Origin: Balaenoptera acutorostrata
Lineage: Eukaryota > Chordata > Mammalia > Artiodactyla > Balaenopteridae
DNA length: 64,000 nucleotides
Assembly: GCF_949987535.1 (NCBI RefSeq)
Contig: NC_080070.1
Coordinates: forward strand, 6,816,016 to 6,880,015
Direction of reading: 5' to 3'
Shown here: positions 34,143-45,549 of the stretch, one piece after another
Layout of the letters: each line of letters begins with the position of its first letter
How positions within the stretch are numbered: position 1 is the first letter of the stretch
The notes under the pieces: model-generated
What the model was told of the DNA's origin: nothing
The model's database searches: none
The model's input: only the letters and a program-made list of their open reading frames with translations
Made by a program: the position numbers and the translations under genes

Positions 34143-34799
34143 CCACCACCCTCCTGGCCACCATCACAGAGCCATCAATACCCAAAGGACCACTGCTTCT
34201 GGGGCACTGTCTGTGGCCACCACCCTCGTGCCTCCCCCAAACCCTAGGCTCCTGCTCCCGCAGAGCGCTGAGGCCGGCTCGGAGGGAATGAGGGGGCCAC
34301 TCCCCTGCATTCCCCCACCCCCAACTGGGAAGCTTGCTGGCTCTTCCCCTGGTCCTCCATGCAGACCTTCTCCACACTTCCAGATCTCTCTGCTAACCAC
34401 GGCCTCAGTGGACCTATCGGCAGAGTGGGGTCCCAGAGGCACCCGCTCTGTCTCCCCCTACCCCCAGGCTGGGGTGGAACAGCACTCACCCAGGGGAAGG
34501 GGACAAGTTCTACTTGCAACAGACCCCACCCACAAGTCTTTCCCCAGGCAGCTGCATGGACGTTTGCGAAGACAGATAGATCATCACCGTCCCCTTGGCC
34601 AATCTCAGCCCGGCCTTGTCTCTGGGCAGCCTCCCCACTCTCCCAGCTATACCCCTGACCAAGGGCCCCGCCCGCCGAGAGGGTCCAAGGCCATGGCCCC
34701 CCTGTCTCCCCCAGGTGCCTCCATCCCATCCCACACTCACAGACCAGGCTGCGCCCCAGTTCCTCCGGCCTCCAGCAGTGGCTCTTTCCTCGAGTCTGC

Positions 34800-35700
34800 G
34801 CTGCCCAAGGCAAATACGGTAACTCTCCGCAGCGCCTCCCGCGCCCCTTCTCCCTCACCCTCATAAAGACGGCCAGCCTCCCGCACCGCTGTTCTTTTCA
34901 AATAGCGGCATTAATCAGAAGAGTTGACCCCACCCACCCGACACCCCCCCCCCCCCCCCGCGCACAGCCTTGCCAATTCCTGGGGCCGGAGCGATCCTGG
35001 AGAAATATGGTAAACTCTGCGTCGCAACCCCACCCCCACTAAAATATGTAGGCCTCCCACTCTGCTGCAGCAACCCACCCCATTCCGCTGCAAGCCCCGG
35101 CTCCCTTAGGGAATTCATGCAACCCACGCCCTCCCGCTCCCGCAGCGCCAGGGGGGAACCACGCAACCCTGGATAAATACATAATTAAGTCGCGGCGCTC
35201 GCCACTCCCGGAAAGGGTCTGCGCGGCTCCCGGCAAATACGGTAGCGCGCCTGCAATGACCCGCCCCCAGGGGCCGGCACTGGCCTCGGTAAATACGGTA
35301 ATCTCCCGCCGAGGCCCCAGCCCTGGCCTGGCCCGGGACTCACGTGGCGCCGCCTCCCCAGCCCTCCGTCTCCTCCGCAGCGCCGCAGTCGCCGACGTCG
35401 CCGCAGCCGCACAGCAGCCCCGTGAGGCTGGGAGGTCTAACTCGCCAACAACCTGGCTCGCGGAACAAGGAGGGCTGCGAGCCCAGAGCCCGCCGGGACA
35501 GGAGAGGGAACCAGGCGGGGGCCGGTCCGGGGGCAGAACGCCCCAAGGGCCGGGTCGCCCCAACTCCCCCCGGGCCCCCTGCCCCAGCCATTCCCGGTTC
35601 AGGATTCCCCGAGGCCCCAGTTCAGCAGTTAGAGCCGCATCTTCACCTCCCTCATCCTACGGCAGGGCTAGCCTGGTCAGGCCCGCAAACTGACCCCAGC
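34800..35700 (-). promoter_or_regulatory. CpG island, likely promoter of the five-finger gene
   Basis: Dense CpG and GC content upstream of the five-finger exon. A perfect minus-strand donor GTGAGT lies at 35338-35343 (exon ending at 35344), suiting a noncoding first exon spliced to the acceptor at 33017-33019. Transcription start is not determined. An array of AAATACGGTA-like motifs lies just inside the presumed intron. Confidence 0.6.
34805..35305. repeat. Diverged array of AAATACGGTA motifs
   Basis: Clear copies: CAAATACGGTAA at 34811, GAAATATGGTAA at about 35002, TAAATACATAA at about 35173, CAAATACGGTA at 35234 and TAAATACGGTAA at about 35290. The last three are spaced 57-60 bp apart. 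Several are followed by CTC(T/C)C-type and GCGCC stretches, which suggests an old tandem repeat of roughly 60 bp inside the CpG island. Confidence 0.75.
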
Positions 35701-35704
35701 GCCT

Positions 35705-36025
35705 AGGAAACTGGGTCTGGGGGCGCTGGAGGGACAGAGCCTTTCCTTGCAAGAGAGAGAAGGGGGTGAACGCAGGAACGCCCCCGGCACAGCCTTTCTG
35801 AGCTGGGGTTTCATGGGTGGGAGACAGAGCCCACCCTACCATATGGCTCGGGTTATGCTATTAGGATGAATGGGGGAATAGAGGAGACACTTATACCCCT
35901 ATGGTCCAGTCCTTTTCAGAAGTGAGCCCATCATAGTCAAGACAAAGATATCCTGTGAAAGAGCCATTTATAACACCCAGGGGAACCAGCTGACGAGGAC
36001 AGGGCGGGGCTGAATTCGTTTCCAA
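35705..36025. other. Unassigned noncoding DNA
   Basis: Upstream flank of the CpG island. Nothing recognised. Confidence 0.5.
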
Positions 36026-36029
36026 ATGC

Positions 36030-36240
36030 CATTTAATAATACCCCTTACTTATATATTACTTCTCTTATTACAATGTCCTTTGTCATATATTATCTCGCG
36101 GGAGCCTTCCAATAATCACGTGCCGTCTAAGTTATACAGGTATTATTATCCCATTTCACAGATGGGAAAGTAAAATAAAATTGAAACACAGAGCGGCTCC
36201 CCTACCCTCCCTACTCCCCTGCGACCCACAGCTCTAAGTG
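36030..36240 (+). repeat. MIR relic
   Basis: Phrase 'tcccatttcacagatgggaa' with 'acttatatattacttctc' upstream, in MIR order. Confidence 0.7.
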
Positions 36241-36244
36241 GCAG

Positions 36245-37955
36245 AGCTCAGTGGAAAGGTAGGCCCAGCTCACTCTCCCTGGTATCACTCCGGTATCTCG
36301 ACCTGCAAACAGAAACGGTGTGCGGACCGGGATGAGAAGTAATCACCTCATCCAGAGTGAGAAAATGCCTCCAAATTTACATTTTATAGACAAAGAAACT
36401 GAAGCTGGAGAAGGAAAATGATTTTTTAAATTAAAAGTGCTAGAGGAACATCATTTAGCCTTTTTCTTCCCCGGCCCTCTGTAGCTGCCAGGTGGATGAA
36501 GCAGCTGGGATTCCAGAAGGTCCAGGCAGGGCTCCTTACAGCAGACAGTGGCTATGGCTGTTACGGTGGCATTATCCCTGATGAGGGGCTCTAGCAGACA
36601 CAGGCCTCCCAGCCTCAGGAGGTCCCTCCTGCAACTCTGCAGGCGCCCAGTGTGCCTTTCAGAGCCTGGGAAATGAATTCCAGGTGGGCTCCAACCCTGG
36701 GAGTAAAACCAATCCCTTTCTCCCGACACCAGACCTGAAGGTCAGGCCTACCAGCTTTCACAGCGCGCCCCGTGGACCAGTGCATCCCAGCAGGTCCACC
36801 CTGGGTCACTCTCAGCCTCCCACCCCTACCCCCATCCATGCTGCTCCTGTAGCCCCTCACCGAGGTATGTGGAGCTTCATGAGTGAGACATCCCAAGGAG
36901 ATTGGTATTTCAAATAGAGGCAACAGGGAGGGAATTCTGGGAAGCCCAAAGAAATGAATCCACCAGGATAGATATTTTACCCCAGGGCGCTCCCCTGGCA
37001 TTGACAAAAGGACCCCCTAACCACTAATGATAACCCATACCCACACTCCACCCTGGGGCCTGTGGAGAGCCATGCCTCCCAGCTCTCCAGCTCCTGTTGC
37101 AAAAGTTGTCACCTGCCAGAGGGACCAGCTTTCATCCCTCCCACAGGCTGCAGGAGAAATGGGGACACTTAGTAAATGACCAGATTTTTTCAAAGGCGAA
37201 ATCGATAATATACCTGAGGATGTCACCTACATTTTTAGCAGCATTTTCTAGGTAACCTGTGCCAACATAGAAAGGAACACAGCTAGGGACAGGGGGAGGG
37301 GGAAGCAGACGACACCACCTATAACTCATCTCTCTCAGTGGGAATGCCAAGGGCTCTGGGAGGCCTCCATCCCCTGCTCTGCCTCTGTGTGTGTGACTTC
37401 TGCTGAGTCACTTCATTTCTCTGGTTTCATACACATACACTCCCACACGCATCTCCCCTTCCGTCTTCACGTGCTGTGGTGAGCACGATAGAATGGAAGC
37501 GCGGAAACATTCTGCAAATGCAGCCGTGCTTCTTCGCACGGGCAGGGCCAGAGGCTGGCATGGCGATCCCCACCACTCCACAAGGCTCATGTGACAGCTG
37601 CACTCCGGCCCCTAACAAAGGCCTGGGCTTCTCACAGCCAACAACAGCTGGCCCGTGACCTCATTCTGGGAAGAGGCATGTGCAGCTCAGCTGAGTCCTG
37701 CCCAGGGCCCTGTATTCCCTCCCCCACCTCCAGGGTACACCGGCTGGACAAACGATCCCCAGGTACTCTTCTGGACCCGCGTGGTCCCTCGCAGAGATCA
37801 GCCTGGTCATCCTCTGGCTCCCCCGGCTCTGGGCTGCATCCCCAGGGCCTCTGCACTCAGCTAGGTGACCACGCTGCCCCCCACCAGCTCCTCCCGTCTC
37901 CCCAGATTGGACAGTGATCCCTAACATCCCTCCCTAAGGCACCTGTGCTGACTTC
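36245..37955. other. Unassigned noncoding DNA
   Basis: No gene and no strong repeat recognised; a short MIR-like tract is at 36380-36425. Confidence 0.5.
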
Positions 37956-37959
37956 AAAT

Positions 37960-38100
37960 AGGGATTTAGCTCACTTTTGTTTTCCCACCAGGTCCTGAGC
38001 TTCAAAGGGCAGGGACTGCGTTTTCAGCGTCTCTGTATCCCAAGTGCCCAGCATATCATAGGCCCTCGGTCAATGTCTGCTGAATGAATGAATGCACGTC
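37960..38100 (+). repeat. L2 LINE 3' end
   Basis: Phrases 'aagggcagggactgcgtttt', 'cccaagtgcccagcatatca' and 'tgtctgctgaatgaatgaat' are the L2 terminal consensus. Confidence 0.85.
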
Positions 38101-38469
38101 TGCAGATTCCACCTAAGAGTGGTGGAGGGAAAAGGTGGCCCCTCGGTCAGCAGGTGTGCCGATGTAATGTAAGGGATCAGGGGCCCCAGACATGGCTCTG
38201 AGGGCTGGGAGGCACTGCGAGACCTGAATGGTGATGTGGGGCTCTGGGCACGAGTTCACATCTGCTTCAAAGTTCTTTTTCCGTGAAGTTAAAACCCAAG
38301 ATGTGACCTAGGACATCAGTTCAGCCTCTAAGCTTGCAGTGTGCTTGATACCAGTTAATTTCTATGGCGACTGAGCTCTGTTTGGGGAAAATCCTTTTCT
38401 TCTTCTTCCATGGTACAACTTCCATTGCCATAAATGCCGTGCAAGTAGTCACACGGGGAGGTTATTTTT

Positions 38470-38575
38470 AAAATGACCACAGCTATCATTTATTGCCTGC
38501 TGTGTGCCAGGTACTACACTACATGCCTTACATAGGTCCCTTGCCCAAGGTCCCGCAGCTTACATGGTAAAGCCA
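38470..38575 (+). repeat. MIR element
   Basis: Phrase 'tcatttattgcctgctgtgt' followed by 'gccaggtactacact' and 'cttgcccaaggtcccgcag'. Confidence 0.8.
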
Positions 38576-38689
38576 GAATTTAGCCCCAGAACTGACTCTA
38601 CCCACTATTCCCAACGTCGAAAGAAAGCTCGTTCTAGATTGGGGTGAGGGGCAGGGGTGAGAGAAAACATTTCTACTTCTTCTCAATAG

Positions 38690-38905
38690 GAGCATTATTC
38701 CCAGGGCTTTACTGTCCAATAGCCACGTGTGGCTTTTTAAATTTAAATTAATTAAAATCAAATAAAATTGAAAGTTCAGGTCCTCAGCCTCACCCGCGAC
38801 AGTTAAGGGCTCGACAGCCACACGTGGCTGGTGGCCATGGTTTTGGGCAGCACAGATACAGAACGTTTCATCATCACAGAAAGTTCCCCTGGACAGTGCT
38901 GCTCT
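38690..38905. repeat. Interspersed repeat, family not assigned (copy 1 of 3)
   Basis: Starts 'tttactgtccaatagccac' and ends 'cccctggacagtgctgctct'. The interior has the complementary phrase 'cacacgtggctggtggcca'. Related copies are at 48250-48425 and 55925-56090. Confidence 0.65.
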
Positions 38906-39999
38906 AGGGTACCTCCCCCTCCAGATCTGAGTGACCCAGGAGACACCATTCTCTTTTTAATCCAGAGGTCAGCCCATGGGGACCCATTCATATCCCTCCC
39001 TCCGCTAGGATCTAGTAAGAGCAGTGATATGTGAAAACATACTATCTTCGGCCACAACACTCCTCCTCTTGCCAAAGGTCAAGGATAGTTCTTTACCAAA
39101 CCCAAATTACTTTAAAAAGAAAAAGCAAAGGTCTCGGCAGCTCTCTACGAAGTCCCTGCTGGTCCCCCTCTCTCCCCTGGTCAGGGCACCTCTCCCTGCA
39201 GCTCCCTGGGGCTGGGCAGCCGGGAACAACACCCTCCCGAGCAGGCTGCCACTTGGCCAGCTGACTCGAAGCTCACGTTCCTTGCCAAGGACGAGTATTT
39301 TCCCGGTACCTGTCATTTGTCTTAGCTGCCAGGCTGCTCCTAACAAAGGACACAAGGGTGACGAGGGCAGTTCCTGGAACTCCAGCCCCACCAAGCTCAT
39401 CTGGTGTGTTGCAAGCTTGGCCCTGGGTCCCCACCGCAGACAGGAACTTACCTGGCTGTGGACAGGCTATAAATAAGTCTTTTAAGATCTTGGTTTATTT
39501 ACTCATGGCTGTTTTCTGTTCCCCCATGCAAGCCTTTCATCTCAGCATGCTCCGGGACATTTTGAACTGTAAACCACAAGGATAGGTCTGACCTTCTTGT
39601 CTTTGATTTTTATGGCGTGTCTTTTCCTAAATTTTCTCTGACCTAGTTTATTTTTAAATGAAAGGGAATTAAAATTGAAGTTGACAATGCCAGGCCTCCC
39701 TCGGCGAAGACTGCCATCGTGACAGCGGAAGAGGTTTAGGCTAACAGGAGACCTGGGACCTGCCATCCACTTGCAACGTGACCCGCTGGACTAGTCCCAC
39801 CGTCCCCCTCCCCTATATCACTGCCCTGCCCAGGTCCTAACTCGAGGTGAGATGGTGAATAAGAATGCCTTGCTGACAGAGCTGGGGCTGGGAACGATTT
39901 GTTGAAGAGTTGACCGTATAGATTGTTCCAAGCTGTGTATCAAAATGAGTTTCCACGAAGGCCCAGGAGCTCCTCAAGGGCGGGGTCTGTGACTGCTAG
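38906..39999. other. Unassigned noncoding DNA
   Basis: No gene recognised on either strand. Confidence 0.5.
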
Positions 40000-40445
40000 G
40001 GGCTGCATTGTGTCCCCCGCAAATTCATATGTTGAAGCCCTACCCTCAATGTGGTGGCATCTGGAGATGGAGCCTTTGGGAGGCAATTAAGAATTAGGTT
40101 TAAATGAAGTCCTGAGAGTGAGGTTCGCCTGGTGAGATCAGTGTCTATGAAGAGGAAGAGAGAGACCAGGTCCTTTCTCTCTCTCTTTTACTTCTCCCCC
40201 ACTCCTTCCCACCTTCCCACCATGTGAAAACACCGAGAAAAGGTGGTCGTCTGCAAGCCAGTCTGCAAGCCAGGAACCGTGCCCTCACCAGGAAAAGAAT
40301 CTGCCAGCACCTTGCTCTTGGACTGCCAGCCTCCCGGACTGTGAGAAATGCATGTCTGTCATTAAAGCTCCCAGCCTGTGGTGGCGTTATGCTGGCCCGA
40401 GCCGACCAAGACAATGGCTTATTCATCACAGCGTCCCTGAGGTCT
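40000..40445 (+). repeat. Old MaLR-type LTR relic (MST/MLT-like)
   Basis: Ordered phrases of this LTR group: 'caaattcatatgttgaagcc', 'tggagatggagcctttggga', 'actgccagcctcccggactg' and 'tgagaaatgcatgtctgtca', ending near 'ccgagccgaccaagacaatg'. No coding sequence. These are old endogenous retrovirus-like elements. Confidence 0.75.
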
Positions 40446-40449
40446 GACA

Positions 40450-42040
40450 CAGTGCCTGGCATGCCGGAGGCTTGTTTAGTAAATCATTGCTGTGCCACCC
40501 TGCCATCCCAACCTGGGACGTGCACCTCGCTAATTCTTCACTCTGATGGACTTGGCCTTGTCCCCATTGTGACCCAAAGCACCCATTTTTGAAGAGGTAG
40601 GTCACCTGGGGTCAGTGAACAGGTGTTCATTCTCACGACTTTGGTGGGAGAGGGGAGCTGCAATCAGACCTCATTAACCCCAAGTCTTACCAGTGCAGCT
40701 GCTTGATTGATCTGATCATTAAACACAGGCCATTTGGGAACGATAACACTTTCTATTGTATGGAAACTCCTGCTCAGCTGACCTCTTCAGTATCTGCCTG
40801 CCCTGCCCCTCAGGAACCTGGTTCAACAGGGCTCCAATGCAGACATGGTACCTCTGGGATGTTTCCTGGAGGAGCAGGGCTTGCTCGAGTTGGCCTCAGA
40901 ATTTGAGGCAGCAAGTACCCCATCATTAAAGTGGGTTTTGATGAGATCCCAAGCATTTTGCTTCCCTGAGCAGGGCAGGCTGGGGGAGGAGCCGCAGGAG
41001 AGGGGCAGGGCATTGCAGGGAGACAGGGGAGCACCTAGGGCTGGGTCAGAGAGCGTGCTTAGGAAAACCCTTCTGATTTGGCCCCCGGCTGGCCCTCAGA
41101 CCTGAACTCCCAGACGGGCACACCTCACCCATTCGTGAGGTTTCACACAGCATGGTTTGTGACCTGGAGGCCTGGACCACGAGTCAGCGGCCATGGCTGA
41201 ACATTAACCACCACCAGACTTGTGTTACCCAGCTAAGCTGGATCACCTCCATATGTCTTTTTGTGATGCTACAACACTTAGAGCTCCTGCCAGATGAAAG
41301 GGATTAAACAAAACCTGAGAAGAGGGGTGACCGGAAGCCAGGGTGACAGCACAGCTCCTGGAGAAGATAACACTTCTCTGAGTTCAAGGGAGAACCAGGC
41401 GGGCCCCTGGAGGCAGGAAGGCACAGTTTCTCCTCCTACACAATCACCCTAGGGTTCCCCTTTTTCCTCCCACTTCCCAGCTATCCAACCCTGGTACCCC
41501 AATACCCACCCCCTCTGCAATCCCCTCCCCTCCTGTGGGAAGAACATGGTCCAAGGCTACAGCCGGGCTGGAGCCCTGGGCTCTTCTGCTAGCACTAGGG
41601 CCCCAGCCGACCCTGCTTTTGGAAGGGTATGAGGAGTGACTTCTGAGGGGCTAGAGATCAAGGGGGGTATGTGGGAAGTGATCAGATTGTCTTGGAGAGG
41701 GAACAGGGGAAGAGAATACTGCCCTCCACCCCCAGCAAGAACTGGCCATGGGGACTGGCTACGCTCATGGCCAAAGCTCCCTGCCCTCGTCCTGGGGCAA
41801 ATGGATCCCTCCAAGCACACAAGGACCCAGAGAACAGGAAGGGTGGCTTAGAAAGGAGACCACAGGAGACAATCAATCCTTCATTTCTCTCTTCTGCAAC
41901 ACCGGCGTTGATAAGGGTCCCGGGCAGTGCCCACCGAGTCAGAGGAGCACATTCGCTGCTCTCCTGCTGCAGGTCCCTCCCCAAGGTACCAAACCCCAGC
42001 TGAGACCACCCCGCCCCCCGAGTCCCAGCCCCTGACCATC
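40450..42040. other. Unassigned DNA downstream of ZNF775
   Basis: May include part of the ZNF775 3' UTR, but I did not find a convincing polyadenylation signal close to the stop codon. Confidence 0.4.
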
Positions 42041-42058
42041 ACACACACACACACACAC
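42041..42058. repeat. (CA)n microsatellite
   Basis: Nine CA units. Confidence 0.9.
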
Positions 42059-42685
42059 CAGTCCTAGGGTCAAGCCGGCCACCACAGCACCCTGGGCAGC
42101 GGGGCACTCAGTGTTGAGGACCATCAAACCATTCCCTCCTTCCAACAACATGTCTCGAGTAGCCATTAAGTGCTGGGCACTGGCCTCGCACGGGCACAGA
42201 CGTGCCCCTCCCCAGCCCCAGCTCCCATCTGGGTATCACTCAGTCTGCTGAGACTCCCCCACAGGGACGCCCCTGGGCAGCTGAGCGCGGCTGGCTGGCG
42301 CTACAGCTGACCAGTCCAGACCTGCGCCCTCTCACCCAGGGAGCCTCGCCCAGGGCCGTCGACAGCCCCCGCACTCAGTGCCCGAGGGCTGCGGTCCCAC
42401 CTCCGAGGAAGGACACAGACGGGCCTCAACCATCACAGACACATCCAGGCTCCAGGGTGAGGATGTCTGATCTTACCTCCTCCCTCAGCCCTTCCCGGAA
42501 CTTTTTCCGGTCCCCGTTTTGGGATGCTTGTGGAATTCTGTTCTCAGGTCTGAGAGCCTTGAAGAAAGCACCTTGTGATAGGGCCTCACCCCCTGGGGTT
42601 CTAAAAGCCACCATTCCTGGTCATTCCCCACACGCACCACGCAAGCATCCTACCCCGCCCATGGGTCTGCTTGGGTCCAGGCCCC

Positions 42686-44205
42686 CTAGAGCGCCGCGCC
42701 CTTGGCGCTGGGGGTGGGCGCCAGGGCGCCCCGGTGAACGCGCTGGTGCTTGAGCAGGTGCTGCTTCTGGCTGAAGCCGCGGCCGCAGGAGGCACACAGA
42801 TAGGGCCGCTCGCCCGTGTGGTTGCGCCGGTGGCGCGTCAGGTTCGGCTTCTGGCTGAAGCGGCGCCCGCACTCGGGGCACGGGTAGGGCCGCTCGCCCG
42901 TGTGGATGCGCTGGTGGATGGTGAGCGCCGACCACCACGAGAAGCTCTTGCCGCACTCGTTGCAGATGAACTGGCGCGGCTCGCCCGGCCCGCCCGCCCG
43001 CGCCCGGCCCCACGGCACGTCCCCGGGCCCCCGGGCCGGCGAGGGGCCGTGCGGCAGCGGCGGCAACAGGCCGGGGGCGCCCTGGGCGGGCGGCTCGGCG
43101 GCGGCGGCGTGGGCTTGCTGGTGGGCCCGCAGCGCGGCGCGGCTGGGGCGCGGCGCGGCCGGGGCGCCGGGCAGGTGCGTGCGCTGGTGCTTGAGCAGGT
43201 GCTGCTTCTGGCGGAAGCTGCGGCCGCAGTGCGCGCAGGGGTGCGGCCGCTCGCCCGTGTGGTTGCGCAGGTGGCGCGTCAGGTTGGGCTTCTGGCTGAA
43301 GCGGCGCCCGCACTCGGGGCACGGGTAGGGCCGCTCGCCCGTGTGGATGCGCTGGTGGATGTTCAGCGACGACCACCACGAGAAGCTCTTGCCGCACTCG
43401 TTGCAGATGAACTGGCGCGGCTCGGCGGGGGCGGCGGTCCGGGCCCCGGGCTGGCGCCACCAGCTCTGGCAGAGCCCCAGCCAGGCCCACTCGGGGCGCC
43501 CCCGCCGGGGCCCCGGCCGCGGGCGACAGCCCCGATGGGCCGCGGCGTCCCGGAGCAGCGCCTGCAGCCCGGCGCGGGCGCCCTGGCGGTCCCGGGCGTG
43601 CGCGCGCTGGTGGATGCGGAGGCCCACCTGGTGGCGGAAGCAGCGCTCGCACTCGGGGCACGGGTGGCTGGCGGGCCGGGAGTGGGTCTTCTGGTGCTTG
43701 AGCAGGTGCTGCTTCTGGCTAAAGCGCCGAGCGCACTCGGGGCAGCAGAAGGGCCGCTCGCCCGTGTGGTGCCGCTGGTGGCGCGCCAGATTGGGCTTCT
43801 GGCTGAAGCTCTTGCCGCACTTGCCGCACGGGTACGGCTTCTCGCCGGTGTGGGTGCGCTGGTGGATCTTCAAGGACGACCACCAGCTGAACCTCTTCCC
43901 GCAGTCCGGGCACACGAAGTGACCCTCGCCGGCAGAAAGAGCGGGGCTCAGGGGGCTGGCGGTCACCCCCGGAGCCCGGCCTGCCGGCCCGCCGTCCTGC
44001 TCAAGGGGAGGGCCCCACCTTGGACCCCCAGTCTCCTCCTGTCCCCCCCAGGCTCGAGGCTTCCCCACGGTCTGGCATGGCGGGAGGCTCCGACGCTGCT
44101 GGAAAATGTTCTCCTTATCCTTCTGGCAAAGCGCGGCCTGTGGCCCCAGCGTCTGCAGCAGCCATTCTGGCTTCTCTTGCTTGATCTTCATGACCAGCAC
44201 ATCTC
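42686..44205 (-). CDS. ZNF775: ZNF775 main coding exon, ten C2H2 fingers
   Basis: Joined to 51616-51649 it gives a 517-residue protein; the family member in human is of similar length. The exon follows a good acceptor (CTCCGGCAG, AG at 44206-44207) and ends at TAG (42686-42688). Residues 17-26 hold [10 protein letters not shown], with a psi-K-x-E sumoylation-type site at Lys20. Fingers: Cys110-His130, Cys138-His158, Cys166-His186, Cys194-His214, Cys279-His299, Cys307-His327, Cys335-His355, Cys426-His446, Cys454-His474 and Cys482-His502. A finger remnant lacking both Cys lies at about 364-377. Fingers 1-3, 5-7 and 8-10 are near-copies of one three-finger block. There is no KRAB or SCAN domain. 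The predicted role is DNA binding in the nucleus; its targets are unknown to me. Confidence 0.96.
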
Positions 44206-44925
44206 CTGCCGGAGGCGAAGGGAGAGAGACGGGGCGAGTCATTTGGTGTTCCGTGGGGTGGAGGGAAAGGGCGGGAGGGAGGGAAGAAGCGTCAGGAGGG
44301 CAGAGCTTGGCAGAAAATAGGGCGGGAGAAAAGGATGCAGAAGGAAGAAGAGAGGAGGGAGGGTGGAAAGGACAATAAAGGGGGGATTGGGGTGTGCAGG
44401 AAGGCAAAGAAAAAAGACAAGAAAGAAACGATAGGTGAGCGTTGCTGTGCCAACGACCCCGCCGCCCGCCTCCTCCACCCTGCGGCCCAGGGGATGCAGA
44501 GAAGGTAAAGAAGCCAATCCAGGGAAGTCTTCCGACCCAGGAAGCAAGCAGAAAGTGGCCAAGTTTCAAAACATCTCCTTCTCTTCCTAAGGGGATGGAC
44601 GTGCAGGACACTTGCTGGACGAGTGCACGTCCAGTCCCCCCCCAGGGGTTGGGCAGCCAAGCCCCGCATCACTGCCAGGCCTCCCCGGGGCAGCAGCCGT
44701 GGTGCGTGAGCACCTTACCTTCTTGGCAGCCTCACCTTTCTTCAACAAAACCATGCACAAGAAAGTAGGCCAGAAAGGTCTCAGCGCCCAGAATAGGTGT
44801 TGCCTCGTCCTTGTACTAAACGAATCCTACACACCAGCAGCACACTCTGCTGCTAACCCACCCCTTACACTGTGCTCAGGTCAGAAGGGTGCTTTGCTTC
44901 TGGGCTCATGGACATAAGCCATGAT
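44206..44925. other. ZNF775 intron, GC-rich left part
   Basis: No coding exon recognised. Purine-rich low-complexity DNA at about 44260-44440. Confidence 0.5.
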
Positions 44926-44929
44926 GGAA

Positions 44930-45240
44930 AAGGTTTGCTATAGACACTGCATACAGACTGATTCCATTTATACGTAGGTCAAAAGCTGCCAACTAATGGA
45001 TGAGTTAGAGGGGTAATGGCCCCCTGATAGAGGGCACTGTGGTTGGAAGGGGGCCTGGGGCACTTCTGGGGCTCTGGCAACATTTTCCTTCTGGATCTGG
45101 GTGCTGGTTACATGGGCGTGTTCACTTGGAGAATTTATACAGCCCGCGACCTGTGCACTTTTCTGTGTTATACTTCAAGAAAAAGTTTATGTTCAATAAA
45201 AAATAAATGAAACAGTTGTGAACAAAGAAGAGAAACTCTA
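44930..45240 (+). mobile_element. Old L1 3' end fragment
   Basis: Phrases 'actgattccatttatacgta', 'gggtgctggttacatgggcg' and 'tgttatacttcaagaaaaag' are L1M-type 3' UTR. Confidence 0.75.
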
Positions 45241-45256
45241 AACAACAGTTGCCAAT

Positions 45257-45540
45257 CCACCTGCCAATGCAGGGGACACGGGTTCAATCCCTGGTCCGGG
45301 ACGAGTCCACACGCCGCGGAGCAACTAAGCCCACCCACCACAACTGCTGAGCCTGTGCTCTAGAGCCTGCGAGCCACAACTACTGAAGCTGGAGCGCCTA
45401 GAGCCCGTGCTCCTCAACAAGAGAAGCCACCACAATGAGAAGCCTGCGCACCGCAACAAAGAGTAGCCCCCGCTCACCGCAACTAGAGAAAGCCCCTGCA
45501 CAGCAACAAGACCCAACACAGCCGGAAAAAAAAGAAAACC
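45257..45540 (+). mobile_element. CHR-type SINE lacking its first bases
   Basis: Begins in the tRNA-like head (CCACCTGCCAATGCAGG) and ends in an A-rich tail. Flanks GTTGCCAAT (45248-45256) and GCTGCCAAT (45541-45549) form the probable target duplication. Confidence 0.9.
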
Positions 45541-45549
45541 GCTGCCAAT

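Noticed and set aside
34244..34866. Frames of 206 and 217 codons on opposite strands
   Set aside because: They overlap almost exactly, have no recognisable domain and lie in the intron of the five-finger gene.
37455..37620. Possible small exon around a CpG cluster
   Set aside because: No paired splice sites in a consistent frame and no recognisable protein text.
42621..43661. 346-codon minus-strand frame rich in Pro, Ala and Arg
   Set aside because: Out-of-frame reading of the same ZNF775 exon.
42671..44320. 549-codon open frame on the plus strand
   Set aside because: It is the GC-rich antisense of the ZNF775 finger array; low-complexity Ala/Arg/Leu text without domains.
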